Positions 21,571 through 33,742 of a stretch of DNA of 64,000 nt are shown in pieces. Where the stretch lies: contig NZ_JNJX01000001.1 of assembly GCF_000702805.1 (NCBI RefSeq), forward strand, positions 84,252 to 148,251, written 5' to 3'. Below the pieces are notes generated by a model. It had not been told where the DNA came from. It made no database searches and saw nothing but the letters and a program-made list of their open reading frames with translations. Position numbers and translations under genes: made by a program. This DNA is from Mycoplasma anseris ATCC 49234 (lineage in GTDB: Bacteria; Bacillota_I; Bacilli_A; Mycoplasmatales; Metamycoplasmataceae). Within the stretch, counting starts at the first letter, position 1, and each line of letters starts with the position of its first letter.

Positions 21571-21592
21571 AAAAAAAGCACTTTGTAGTGCT
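21571..21592 (-). terminator. Terminator after the RDD gene
   Basis: AGCACT and AGTGCT arms with a 4-nt loop, followed on the minus strand by seven T residues. It overlaps the RDD stop codon. Confidence 0.85.
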
Positions 21593-22241
21593 AATTTTTT
21601 CATTCTAATTTAGGTAAATTTCTGATTCTCGGCTTAATTTCAATTAAATTTTGATTTGGATCTTCGATTTCTTCATACTTATTTATTCAAACGGTAAAAG
21701 AATTTGAAAAAGTGTCATTTAAGCCAATGCGATTATTTCTAGCATTTGTAATTATTAAAAATAATTGTACAAAACTAGCTAAACCAATTAGAATTGTTGG
21801 GATTAATAAAAATGCTAATTGAGTGTTAGTTAAGTCTTCTTTTTTTATTCCGATTAATGCAGCTTGTTCGAAAGTTTGGGGCGAAATAAGAATTGCAAAT
21901 ATAGTAAAAATTATCATTCATAAAAAAGCGAACAATCTTTGGCGATCAAAAATAACTTTAGAGAATTTCTCATTCGAATTTGTCTTAATGACTTTTATTC
22001 TACAAATTCACATTCCAAAAGTTTTTCCATATCAGAAAATTGGAATTAATATATATCAAATCAATAAGAAGATAATTTGATCAATTAACCATACATAATA
22101 TAAAATATTATGGATTTTTGCCTTTTGATAATCAAAAGCAAAAAAGCTTGTTGTAACAAAAAACACCAAAAAGATTAAACTATCTAATAAAGTTGCTAAT
22201 AATCTAATTCAAAAATTAGCTTTTAAATTAATTTTTATCAT
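21591..22241 (-). CDS. RDD-family membrane protein
   Basis: A 216-residue membrane protein with an N-terminal RDD-like motif (FWIRLLATLLDSLIF, with the Arg and Asp of the family), then further hydrophobic segments near residues 50-70, 108-130 and 140-165, and a hydrophilic tail. RDD proteins are small multi-pass proteins, some linked to ion transport; no precise activity can be given. Its start overlaps the end of the glycosyltransferase gene by 7 nt and a strong terminator closes the unit. Several tryptophans, for example in the first RDD helix, are coded by TGA. Confidence 0.78.
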
Positions 22242-23245
22242 GTATTGTGTTTAAGAATTTCTTTTCACTTGTTTGTATCTTCAAATAAGTCATTTTTATC
22301 TAAATTTTCAGCTTTTAAATATCCTTGCAAATCTTTGCTGTTTAATAAGTCATTGTGTTTTAAATTAAAATTATTTACACTCTCAATTAAGCTTTTTTGC
22401 ATCATTTTAATTGATTTTGAAACAGAATCAGATCTACGAGTTTTAATCGAACCAAGATAGCCAGGTACAAACCGTTTCATGTGTTTAAAATAAGCAATTG
22501 TTAAAATTAAATTAACGGTTTTATCTTCGCCATATTCTTTAAAAATTTGACATCATTCTCTATGAAAATCCTTGGGATTAAATAATGTTAATTGCTCATT
22601 AAAATCTTCAATTCAAGTATTTTGGATGTAAGCAAAATTTTTTGCTTTCAAAATACCAAAATAAACGAAATCAATACTATATTGTAAATTGGCATTTTTG
22701 ATTTCTACTAAATTATAGAGATCATCAACAATATTAGTTTTAAGAATTTTATTAAAAGAAAAAGGTGAAATCATTAAAATAGCCTCTTTGGATTCTTGTA
22801 TATTATAAATATTTTGCTCTTTAATTTTCTTTGATTTTAATTCATGTTTTACTAAGCCACTACCAATGCCATTAATTTCGATAAAATCAGGTTTAATTTC
22901 AGATTTGTCAATAAATTCATTAATTCGTTTTATAAATTCATTTTTTACATAAACATATGAATACATGATGAAAGTGTATTCAGTTTCAACCATTTTAATA
23001 GCTTGTTGTAAGACTGTATGAAAAATTTGATGGGTAGAATTAATAATTAATTTCATTCGATCCTTGAAAATATTATTCATTTTGTTAATAATTTCAAAGC
23101 CTTCTTCGCTTGGTTTATCAAGAGTTACAATTAAATTAAAGTTTTGATCTTTTTGTTTAATAAGATTTTCAAAAATGTTTTCTAAAGGAGTGCTGGGATT
23201 ATAAATAGGTAAAATGATTGTTAAATTTGGTTTAGTATTTTGCAT
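22235..23245 (-). CDS. GT2-family glycosyltransferase
   Basis: A 336-residue protein beginning with the GT-A fold entry strand LTIILPIYNPS and the following helix typical of family 2 glycosyltransferases. A DxD-like metal site is not clear; YSYVYVKNEFI lies where it is expected. No transmembrane segment is seen, so it should act on the cytoplasmic side of the membrane, perhaps making a glycolipid or modifying a surface polymer. It follows asnS by 2 nt and overlaps the RDD membrane protein, which may be its membrane partner. The fold is fairly sure; donor and acceptor are unknown, and the weak DxD means activity is not guaranteed. Confidence 0.72.
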
Positions 23246-23247
23246 AA

Positions 23248-24594
23248 TTACATCTTAATTGTTCCAGCAATTCTTGGGAAAGGAATAACATCTCTTATAT
23301 TTGCAACACCAGTTACATACATAATTAATCTTTCAAAACCAATTCCAAATCCAGAAGAATAAGCATAACCGAATCTTCTTAAATCTAAATACCATTGTAG
23401 TGGTTCAATTGACATGTTTAATTCATTCATTCTATTTAATAATTTATTGTAATCGCCTTCTCTTTGACTTCCTCCAATTAATTCACCAATGCCAGGCACT
23501 AATAAATCAAAAGCAGCAACGGTTTGCTTATCAGAGTTTTGATGCATATAAAACGCTTTAATATTTTTTGGGTAATTAATAATAGCAACTGGCCCATCAA
23601 CAATTTTTTCAGAAATAAATTTTTCATGTTCACTAGCAAGATCCATTCCAAAGTGAATATTTTGCTCTTCAAATTGATCTTTAAAAGCCTTTAATTTTTC
23701 AACAGCATCACGATAGTCGAGAATTGTTAATTTGTTATTTAAGAATTTATTTAGGGTTAAAAGTAGTTTTTCACCACTTAATTTATTTAAAAAGTCCATT
23801 TCATCTGGGTGTTTTTTAATAGTATTAGAAATAACGGTCTTTAATAAATCATCAGCCAATAAGATGATTTTGTTTAAATCATAAAAAGCAACTTCTGGTT
23901 CAACCATTCAAAATTCTGCTAAGTGTCTTGAAGTATGCGAATTTTCAGCTCTAAAAGTTGGAGCAAAAGTGTAAACTTTTTTTAATCCAGCCGCTAATGC
24001 TTCAGCATGCAACTGACCAGTAACTCCTAAAAAAGCTTTTTGTTTAAAAAACATTTCTGGATTTTCATCATCTACTACTAAAGTTTCGCCAGCTCCTTCT
24101 CCATCATTAGAAGTAATAATTGGGCTGGCAATGTTAATGAAGTCATGTTCTTGGAAATATTTATGAATTTCAAAAGCAAGTGTATTTCTTATAATCATTA
24201 CTGTTTTAATTAGATTGGTTCTATGTCTTAAGTGTGGAACTTCTCTTAAAAATTCTAGACTCGTTTCTTTCTTTTGAATAGGAAAATCTTCATCAACTTT
24301 GTTAATTAAAGTTAATTCTGATACAAGAATTTCAAAAGGTTGAGGAGCACTTGGAGTTAAACTTAAATTGCCCTTAACGCTTATAGCACTACCTGAATTA
24401 ATATTATCAACGTTTGATTTATTAATTAAATCCCCTTTAATAACTAATTGTAAATTTCTTACAGTGCTTCCATCATTTAAAGTAATAAAACGGATTTTGT
24501 CATTTCCTCTATTAGAAAACACTCATCCTTCAATAGAAATAGCATCATTATCTTTTAGGTTTTTAAATTCCTGATACATTTTTTTAATTGTCAT
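23248..24594 (-). CDS. asnS: Asparaginyl-tRNA synthetase
   Basis: A 448-residue class IIb synthetase charging tRNA(Asn). An N-terminal OB-fold (about 15-110) binds the anticodon. Motif 2 is FRAENSHTSRHLAEFW and motif 3 is GFGIGFERLIMYV. The sequence VTGQLHAEALA is the AsnRS/AspRS-type substrate loop, and the overall pattern favours AsnRS. Length is normal. The start is preceded by AAGGAG. It lies 12 nt after a lipoprotein gene, inside a unit with two lipoproteins, a glycosyltransferase and an RDD protein. The Trp of motif 2 is coded by TGA. Confidence 0.95.
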
Positions 24595-24606
24595 AATAAC
24601 TCCTTG

Positions 24607-25221
24607 TTAATTAGCACTTGGGTGTGCGCTTTTTAAAATATATTGGGCAAATTCTTGAACAACAAAACCAATTAATTGTTGTTGTAAAATATATAAATTG
24701 TGATAAGAAATATCTTTAGCTTGAATGTGCGTTTGTAATTCGTTATAAAGTTTAATGTATTTTTTATACATTTCATCATTTCCACTTAATTCATTTTTTG
24801 CTATTTTGTTAGACACATAAGCATGAAAATTATTGATGGCAAATTCATTATTTTTTTCATATGCCGGTTTAGCAACTATTTCTTGAAACATTTTGCCAAC
24901 TTCAATATAGTGTTTTTCTCATTTTGCAATATATTCTTCCAAAGTTGAAGCTGGAAATTCAATATATTTTTTAATAATATCTTGTTTTTGTTCTTCACTA
25001 AAACTAAACAACAATTTTTCTTCTTGTTTAGGAATGCCATTGTCATTTAGTTTCATTACAACCAAAACCTTTTCTAAAGTGTTTCTAATTACGAAATCTT
25101 TTTGTTCTTTAATTTTTTCAGCCTCAGTCTTTTCATTATTGGTACATTTAGAGGCAATTAAGGGCAATGTTGTTGAACAAAGAATTGTTCCTGTTAATAT
25201 AATTTTGTTTATTTTTTTCAT
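24607..25221 (-). CDS. Lipoprotein of unknown function
   Basis: A 204-residue lipoprotein (signal ending LIASKC, lipid Cys26). The mature protein is highly charged and mostly helical by eye, with no family recognised. Its ATG is 1 nt after the stop of a larger lipoprotein and its stop is 12 nt before asnS, so the three are probably co-transcribed. The two lipoproteins likely work as a surface pair; the function is unknown. Confidence 0.75.
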
Positions 25222-25222
25222 T

Positions 25223-26296
25223 CTAATTCACTTTCTTTAAAATTTCAAGACGGTAAACATCTCAACTTCTTTTTATTCAATTTTTTAGACTCTCATAAAT
25301 AACAGCATGATTATGATTAGGTTCAAAAGTATTGTTATTTAAATGATAATTATAAAGTTCTAGAAATAAATTATATTCTTTAATATGATTTTGAATCTCT
25401 GGATTCTCACTTTCTGCATCTTTAATATTATCAATAATTCATTTTGAAAATCCACTATTTGAAGTAATTCCAATGGCTTTGGCCGTTTTTAATCATACTT
25501 CTTCAAAGATTGGATTTATTTCATTATCCACAATTTCTTTAGATTTTGACTCAATATAAACTTCCATTTCATCATAAGTTTGTCATTGCAGATTGAAATA
25601 TACATTAAATTTTTTGGCCAAATCATATTTCTTAGTTTCTAATAAGACAGGTTCATTTAAAGGTTGATTGGTTTCATTGTTTCAGTAATTGTAAATTAAA
25701 AAAATGTGTTGTTTAAATATGATTGATTTTAATTCTTCTTTTCTTTTAGTAATTTTGATTTGTTGACTAATAAAGTTTAAATAAAAATTATTGATGTAAT
25801 TCATTAAGTCTAAATATTCTTTGTTTGATAAATAAGAATCAAATCTCTTTACTTCAGCCATACCGTTATTTAAAACGCCATTATCAATTTTTTCTTTTTG
25901 GAATGCTTGAAATTGAACTAAATAATGATTAAACAAATTATTAATATTTCAATCCAATTTAGTTTTGAAAAAACTAGTTCTTTTTTCGTTTCAATATGTA
26001 GATAAAGAATTAATATTTGATATATTAGGCTTGATTCCTTCTTCTAAAAATGAACGTAATTGGTGATCAAATTGTTCTTTTGTCATAATTGCTTGATCTT
26101 CTTGAACAAATGGGCCATCGATTTTATATCCAGGTAAAATAGGGAATCTTGTTCATTCTTCTTCAATGATGCTATTGATTTTAGCATTCAATTCCTCTTT
26201 AGTGGCTGGTTTAGTTGTTGTATAACAAGCTATTGAACTGAAGCTCGCTACAATTGGCAACCCACTCATTAATAAAAAACCTAATTCCTTCTTCAT
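25223..26296 (-). CDS. Lipoprotein of unknown function with HNHA motif
   Basis: A 357-residue lipoprotein (lipid Cys24 after SFSSIA). AAAGAGG lies before the ATG. The mature part is helical and rich in Asn, Lys and aromatic residues. Near the C-terminus it has a short histidine motif, H328-N-H330-A-V-I, similar to the H-N-H-S-H-A-I-I motif in the lipoprotein at 54102. Such clusters could bind metal, but no catalytic family was recognised. It is coupled to the smaller lipoprotein downstream and follows the serS terminator, so it should have its own promoter in the 70-nt gap. Confidence 0.72.
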
Positions 26297-26343
26297 ATTG
26301 CCTCTTTAATTAAAATATATCTATATTTTACCAAACCAAAAAT

Positions 26344-26365
26344 AAAAACAAGATCAAACTTGTTT

Positions 26366-26367
<2 letters not shown>
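26344..26367. terminator. Terminator after serS
   Basis: AAAAACAAG and CTTGTTTTT arms with a 6-nt loop; A and T runs on both sides. It overlaps the serS stop codon. Confidence 0.8.
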
Positions 26368-27634
<1,267 letters not shown>

Positions 27635-27753
27635 TTTTACCTCTTTAAAAATCTTAAATATTATAAACCATTTTTAGGTTTTTGTTTGTTGTTTGGAATA
27701 AACAAAACCATAAAATCATTATTTTCTAGTTATCTTCCAAATTAAAATTAATT

Positions 27754-27762
27754 TGTTAAAAT
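27754..27762 (+). promoter_or_regulatory. Extended -10 of recD2-like gene (probably leaderless)
   Basis: TG-T-TAAAAT, an extended -10 element, ends 9 nt before the ATG at 27772. No ribosome site is present, so the transcript is probably leaderless. It shares a 137-nt divergent region with serS. Confidence 0.5.
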
Positions 27763-27771
27763 TAATATATT

Positions 27772-29964
27772 ATGGCGGATGTATATAAAATTTCAGGAAG
27801 TTTTCAAAAATTGTTGTTTGCGAAACCCAATAGTTCTTATTGTGTTTTTTCTTTTAAAATCAGCAATTATTATGAAAATAAAGATATTGTAAAAAATAAT
27901 AATTTCAATACAATATCAGTAGTCGTAAATGATAAAGAAATTGAAATTGGCAAGTTTTATGACATATTTGTAGAGAAAAATATTCATTCAAGATATAAAG
28001 ATAGCTATATTTTGATAAATTGTTTAGAAAATGAAACTTGAAAACTTAATTACATTATCAAATTCTTAGAAACTTCTCATTTTCCGGGTATTGGTGAAGC
28101 CAAAGCAAGAAAAATTGTTGAAAAATATGGATTTGATAGCTTAAATCAAATTGCCAACTCTTTAAATATCACTGCCAAAGATTTAGGCATTACTGAAGCC
28201 AGTTTTAAAAAAGCTCGTTCATTTTTAAATAACAATCCCCAAACAATAGAAGATCAATTGTTCTTCTTAAAGTTAAATTTAAGCCCTAGTTTTTATGAAA
28301 AAATTAATCAATCATTTAACTCATTAAAGGACTTTTTAGATCAATATAAGGATAATTTTTATAACTTTTATTTTGATAATACAGCAGTTTCTTTGTTGGA
28401 TTTAGACAAATTAAGTTTTCATTTTTTACAAAAAGATAGCTTATACAAAAAGCCAACTTATTTATACAAAGCTTTGAGTGATTATTTTTTTAATACTGGT
28501 AATACAAAAGTTAAGTTAAATGATTTCTATAAGTATTATTTTAAATATTGTGACAAAATTTCTTCATCGGAATTTAAGGAATATTTAAAAATTTTAATTA
28601 ATGATAATCGCGTGCTTTTATTTGATAATAAAACTTATATAACAACATATGAACTGCGTGAAATGGAACAATACATTGCTCAAAGATTATTAGAAGTTAA
28701 AGAAAAAAAACCACTTATTAAATTTATTAAAAGACAAGTTAAAGCTTTTCATGAAAGACAAAATGAAGCTTTAAATCTTGCTTTAAATAACAATTTGGTT
28801 TTAATTACCGGAAGTCCTGGAACTGGTAAAACTTTAATAACTAATGAAATTATTGAAAATCTTTTAGAACAGTTTCATGAAGATAATATAGCAGTAGTAA
28901 CTCCGACTGGAAGAGCAACTATTAATATCAATAAAACTTCAAGCAAAAAAGCAGTTACTATTCATAGTTTTTTAAATTGAGACGTTGAATTAAATAGTTT
29001 TCAAATTAATGAAACAAACCCAGAAAATATTGAATGTTTAATCATAGATGAGTTTTCAATGGTTAGTGTTGATGTCTTTTATCATTTGCTAAAGGGGTTG
29101 AACCATGATGCTTTGTCTAAAATTATTTTAGTAGGTGATAAAAATCAATTACCAGCAATTGGACCTGGATATTTAATTAGAGATTTAATGAATGATGGTA
29201 TTTTTGATGTAATTGAATTATCAAAAATTTATCGTCAATCAGAAAATTTTGAGATCATTACTGATGCTGTTGCTATTAATCAACAAAAAACCCCATCATT
29301 TAAGGGGAAACATTCTAGATTTCAAGAAATTCAAAAAACTGATTTATCCTCACACTTAATTAGTGAAATTCAAAGTCTGATTAAAAAAGGTTATGCCAAA
29401 AAAGACATTGCGATTTTAAGTCCTATTTACAATTATCAAACTGGGATTGATCATATTAATGAAGATATTACTGCTTTTTGAAGAGAATATGAACAAACAA
29501 GCCCAATCAAAATTAACAAACGGCAATTTGCAATTGGTGATAAAGTATTAAATACAATTAATGACCCCACTAAGAAGGTCTTTAATGGGGAAATCGGCTA
29601 TATTACTCGCTTTGATTACGATGAAGATAATAATGTTTATCAAATTGCAATTAGTTTTGAAGATGATAGTAAAGTAGTAGTTTTTTCTAAAAAAGATTTT
29701 TTACAAAAAATTATTCCTGCTTATTGCACAAGCGTTCATAAATACCAAGGTAGTGAATGTCCTGTTGTTTTAACAGTATTATTTAGTGAAGCAAAAAAAT
29801 TGTTGTCAAAAAAATTAATTTATACGGCAATTACTAGGGCGAAAAATTTAAGTATTATTTTTGGTGAAACAAGTGCTTTAGAAATAGGAATCAATAATGA
29901 CAACGATTCAAATCGTGAAACATGTTTATTGGAGATATGGCAAGCCCTTAAGGAGAAAAAATAA
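27772..29964 (+). CDS. recD2: RecD2-like SF1 DNA helicase
   Basis: A 730-residue superfamily 1B 5'-3' helicase. The N-terminal OB-like and helix-hairpin-helix region has FPGIGEAKARKIVEKYG (about 105), as in RecD2. Walker A GSPGTGKT is at 347-354, Walker B DEFSMV at 426, then VGDKNQLPAIGPG (motif III), LSKIYRQSE (motif IV), a C-terminal SH3-like insertion, and TSVHKYQGSE with YTAITRAK (motifs V and VI). All core motifs are intact. The stop overlaps the pth start (TAATG), so recD2, pth and tilS form one coupled run. It is assumed to act in DNA repair or replication restart. Confidence 0.93.
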
Positions 29965-30515
29965 TGAAATTAATAGTTGGATTAGGAAACCCTGGACCTG
30001 AATATGTCAAAACAAGACATAATGTAGGTTTTATGGTAATTGACAAAATAGCACAAACATTAGATATTGAATTAAATGAGAAAAAATTTAATGGAATATT
30101 TTTTAAAAATAATGATTTTATTTTAGCCAAACCCTTAACTTATATGAATAAAAGTGGTGATTTTGTTAGATCAATTATGGATTATTATGAAATTAGCCCT
30201 GAAGATTTAATTATTGTTTATGATGATATGGATTTAGCTTTAGGTAAAGTTTCAATTAAGCAAAAAGGCTCAAGCGGGGGGCACAATGGAATGAAAGACA
30301 TTTTATTAAAAGTGCCTAATGAAGATAATTCAATAAAGAGATTGAAAATTGGTATTGGAAGAGATAGCAATGCAATCGATTACGTTTTAGGTAAATTTTC
30401 ATTTAATGAAATGCAAATTATTGAGAAAGTATTAGCCCGCGCTTCTGAAGCTTTAATTTCTTTTATTTACAATGATATTAGATTTGTAATGAATAAATTT
30501 AATGGGAATTTATAA
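29964..30515 (+). CDS. pth: Peptidyl-tRNA hydrolase
   Basis: A 183-residue enzyme releasing tRNA from peptidyl-tRNA drop-off products. It starts with GLGNPGPEYVKTRHNVGF, with the catalytic His at about 19 (TRHN), then KPLTYMNKSG, the essential Asp in VYDDMD, and SGGHNGMKD. Length is typical (180-190). Both ends are TAATG junctions with recD2 and tilS, so it is translationally coupled to both. The short segment GGAG, 14 nt before the start, lies inside the recD2 end. Confidence 0.97.
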   Translation: MKLIVGLGNPGPEYVKTRHNVGFMVIDKIAQTLDIELNEKKFNGIFFKNNDFILAKPLTYMNKSGDFVRSIMDYYEISPEDLIIVYDDMDLALGKVSIKQKGSSGGHNGMKDILLKVPNEDNSIKRLKIGIGRDSNAIDYVLGKFSFNEMQIIEKVLARASEALISFIYNDIRFVMNKFNGNL

Positions 30516-31435
30516 TGAAAATACTAGATTTAAAAAGAAGAGTTCTTTCTTCATTAAAAAAAGTAATTCAAACAGATAAAACTATGATTTTAGGAATTAG
30601 TGGTGGTCCTGATTCAATGCTACTTTTAGAATTACTAAAAGATCAAAAAATTGTAGTTTGTCATGTTAATTACAATAAAAGAACCAACAGTATGGATGAT
30701 GAATTAATCGTTAAAAAATATTGTGAAATCAACCAAATTCCTTTTTTTGTCAAATCAATTAAAAAGCATCATAATAAAGGTAATTTTCAAACAATTGCAA
30801 GAAACCAAAGGTATGATTTTTTTAATAAAATTGCAAATAAATTTCATACTGATATATTAGTGTTAGCTCATCATAAAGATGACTTTTTAGAAACAGCCAT
30901 TATGTTAGAACAAACCAAAAGAAAAACTAATTTCTATGGTATTAAAAAAAATAACACAGTTTTTAATTTATTTGTGTTTCGTCCCTTTATTAATTTAGTA
31001 TGAAAAAAACAGATTTTAAATATTAATCAATTAAACAAAATTCCATATGGACTTGATTATACAAATTATGAAAACATTTATACAAGAAATATTATTCGAA
31101 ATGCGCTATTAAAAGAATCATTGTATGACAAGGGATTGTTGCTAAAAAGATATTTAAAAATGAATAAAAAATTAATTTTAGAGCAACAAAAAATCAATGA
31201 AACTTTATTACTTTGAAAAAGCCAAAATTATGCACAAGAATTTTTATTAGACCAAAAAGATATAGCAACAAGTTTAATCTTTGAATTAATTAATCAAAAC
31301 TTTGATCATGTTAATTTAACTTCAGGTAAATTAGAAAATATTTATAAATTTATTATTTCAAATAATCGAACTAGTGTTTATAAACTTGACAATAATTATT
31401 GTCTAATCAAAAAAAGAGGGTGTTTAATTTTATAA
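30515..31435 (+). CDS. tilS: tRNA(Ile)-lysidine synthetase TilS
   Basis: A 306-residue PP-loop ATPase that changes C34 of tRNA(Ile2) to lysidine so that AUA, not AUG, is read. The PP-loop SGGPDS is at 29-34, followed by CHVNYNKR and the AHHKDD motif. The protein is shorter than in other bacteria (over 400 residues) because the C-terminal TilC domain is reduced, as in other mollicutes. It overlaps pth by one base. The 3' end is followed by a 60-nt gap that holds the ftsH promoter. Confidence 0.94.
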
Positions 31436-31452
31436 ATTTTATATTATTAAAT

Positions 31453-31458
31453 TATAAT
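31453..31458 (+). promoter_or_regulatory. -10 box candidate for ftsH
   Basis: TATAAT 37 nt before the ftsH ATG; a ribosome site (GAAAGGAA) follows. No clear -35; tilS read-through may also reach ftsH. Confidence 0.45.
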
Positions 31459-31495
31459 AATATGACTTGAAAAACATATTATAGAAAGGAAAATA

Positions 31496-33697
31496 ATGGA
31501 TAAAAAACAAAAAAAACCAATGTCAATGTGAAAAATCATTATCATATTTTTATCGGTTTTATTAGGGATTTTTCTAATTGTTTCATTAGTTTATTATCTT
31601 CAAAACAAAACTGGTAGTGATGAATATTCAATAACAGTTTTAAACAAGGTTTTAAAAGAAACTGCAACATCACCTGGTGATGCTATTTACATAAGACACT
31701 TTGAAGATAGTCCACAATTATCAAAAATTTATGTGGAATATTCAATGACTAATGCACTTTGATTTTCTACCCATGGCATAAATGTTATCCAAGGGGTTGA
31801 TCCATCTAAAGTAAATGTTTATAAAGAAACATTTGTATTAAATGGATATATTAAAGAAGATTTTTATAAAACATTAGTTGCCTTATCTAACCCTAATGCA
31901 CCAAAAAATGAATTAGCAAGTTTAAGCGTAAATTGAGATGCATTCACTGCTAATAATGAAGGTTATAAATCAATTATTAAAAGCGGTATTGTTGCTGGTG
32001 AAAGTTATTCTTCATTTGTTCAAAGAATAATGAGTCCAATTATCACATTATCAATATTTGTTCTTTTAGGAATCTTTATTTACAAATCAGTAAGAGAGCA
32101 AATGGGTATGATGAGAGGTGGAAAAACTGGTGAATCTATTGCCCAAACTATTACTAAACCTAACAAGAGATTTAGTGATGTTGCTGGAAATGAAGAAGTT
32201 AAAGAAGAAATTGCTGAAGTTGTCGATTATTTAAAAAATCCTAAAAAATATTCAACAGCTGGAGCAAGAATTCCAAAAGGAATTTTATTAGGAGGTCCTC
32301 CAGGTACTGGTAAAACTTTATTAGCAAAGGCTACTGCTGGAGAAGCTGGTGTACCTTTCTTATTCTTATCTGCTTCAAACTTTGTGGAAATGTTTGTTGG
32401 TCTTGGAGCCAAAAGAGTAAGAGATTTATTTGCTGAAGCTAGATCAAAGGCACCTGCAATTATTTTCATTGACGAACTTGATGCTATTGGTAGAGCAAGA
32501 GGTGCTGGAGTTGGTGGAGGCAATGATGAAAGAGAACAAACCTTAAACCAAATTCTTGTTGAAATGGATGGTATGCAAGAAAATACTGGTGTTATTATAA
32601 TGGCCGCAACGAATAGAACTGACGTTTTAGATCCAGCTTTATTAAGACCAGGTAGATTTGATAGAACTATCACAGTTGGTTTACCAGATATAAAAGAAAG
32701 AGAAGCAATTTTGAAATTGCATGCTAAAGGTAAAACTATTTCACCAAAAATTAAATTTTCAAGTTTAGCTAGAAGAACTCCTGGCTTTTCAGGTGCTCAA
32801 CTAGAAAATGTAATTAATGAAGCAACTTTATTATCAGTTAGAGAAAGAACCAAATGAATTACTCCTAGTCAAATTGATGAAGCAATTGATAGAGTAATGA
32901 GTGGTCCTGCTAAAAAATCAAGAACTATTAGCAAAGAAGAAAATATTGCTGTTGCTTATCATGAGGCAGGACATGCCGTTGTTGGTATTAAATTAAGACA
33001 TGGAGTTAAGGTTCAAAAAATTACCATTGTGCCTAGAGGGAATGCTGGCGGATATAATTTAATGCTTCCTGAAGAAGAAAAATACAATGCAACCAAATCA
33101 GAACTATTGGCATCAATTTCATCATTTATGGGAGGAAGAGTTGCTGAATCCATTATTTATGGAGAAGACAATGTTTCTACTGGCGCAAGAGATGATATTG
33201 CTAAGGCAACTAAAATTGCTAGAAGAATGGTTACTGAATATGGTTTATCAAGTTTAGGTCCTATTCAATACGAAGAAGATTCTTCAAATCCATTTTTAGG
33301 TAGAGACTATATGAAAAATGCTTCATTCTCAAATAAAATTGGTCATGAAATTGATTTAGAAATAAGAAAAATAATTTTAGAAGCCGAAAAACAAGCATTT
33401 GATATTATTAGTCAAAATAGAGAATTATTAGAATTAATCAAAGACGCTTTAGTTTTAAATGAAACAATTGTGGCAGAGCAAATAGAATATATTGAAAAAA
33501 ATATGCAATTACCACCTGAAATGTTAAAAACTAAAGAAGAAATTAAAGAAGATGTTGAACCTCAAGATTTCGATTCTTTATTTAATGAAGTTGCTGGTCA
33601 AAAAATAATTGCTGAACCTAAATATGAACCAAAATTATTAAAAGAAGAAGCAATTGAAGAACCAAAATCTGAAACAGACAACAAAAAAGAAAATTAA
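31496..33697 (+). CDS. ftsH: ATP-dependent zinc metalloprotease FtsH
   Basis: A 733-residue membrane-bound AAA+ protease that removes damaged or unassembled membrane proteins. Two transmembrane helices (about 13-35 and 178-200) flank an extracytoplasmic domain. Walker [10 protein letters not shown] is at 266-274, Walker [11 protein letters not shown] follows, then the second region of homology [18 protein letters not shown], and the zinc site HEAGH at 489-493. The C-terminal 70 residues are acidic and repetitive (Glu, Lys, Pro), longer than in many homologs. A strong two-way terminator follows. Mollicute FtsH is usually essential and is often placed near tilS, as here. Confidence 0.97.
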
Positions 33698-33700
33698 TGA

Positions 33701-33732
33701 AAAAAACATTGCAAAAAACTGCAATGTTTTTT
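33701..33732. terminator. Bidirectional terminator between ftsH and thrS
   Basis: AAAAAACATTGC and GCAATGTTTTTT arms with an 8-nt loop; serves two convergent genes. Confidence 0.88.
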
Positions 33733-33742
33733 AAAAATCTCT

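Noticed and set aside
32227..32673. Minus-strand frame inside ftsH
   Set aside because: Antisense shadow of the strongly conserved AAA+ domain.
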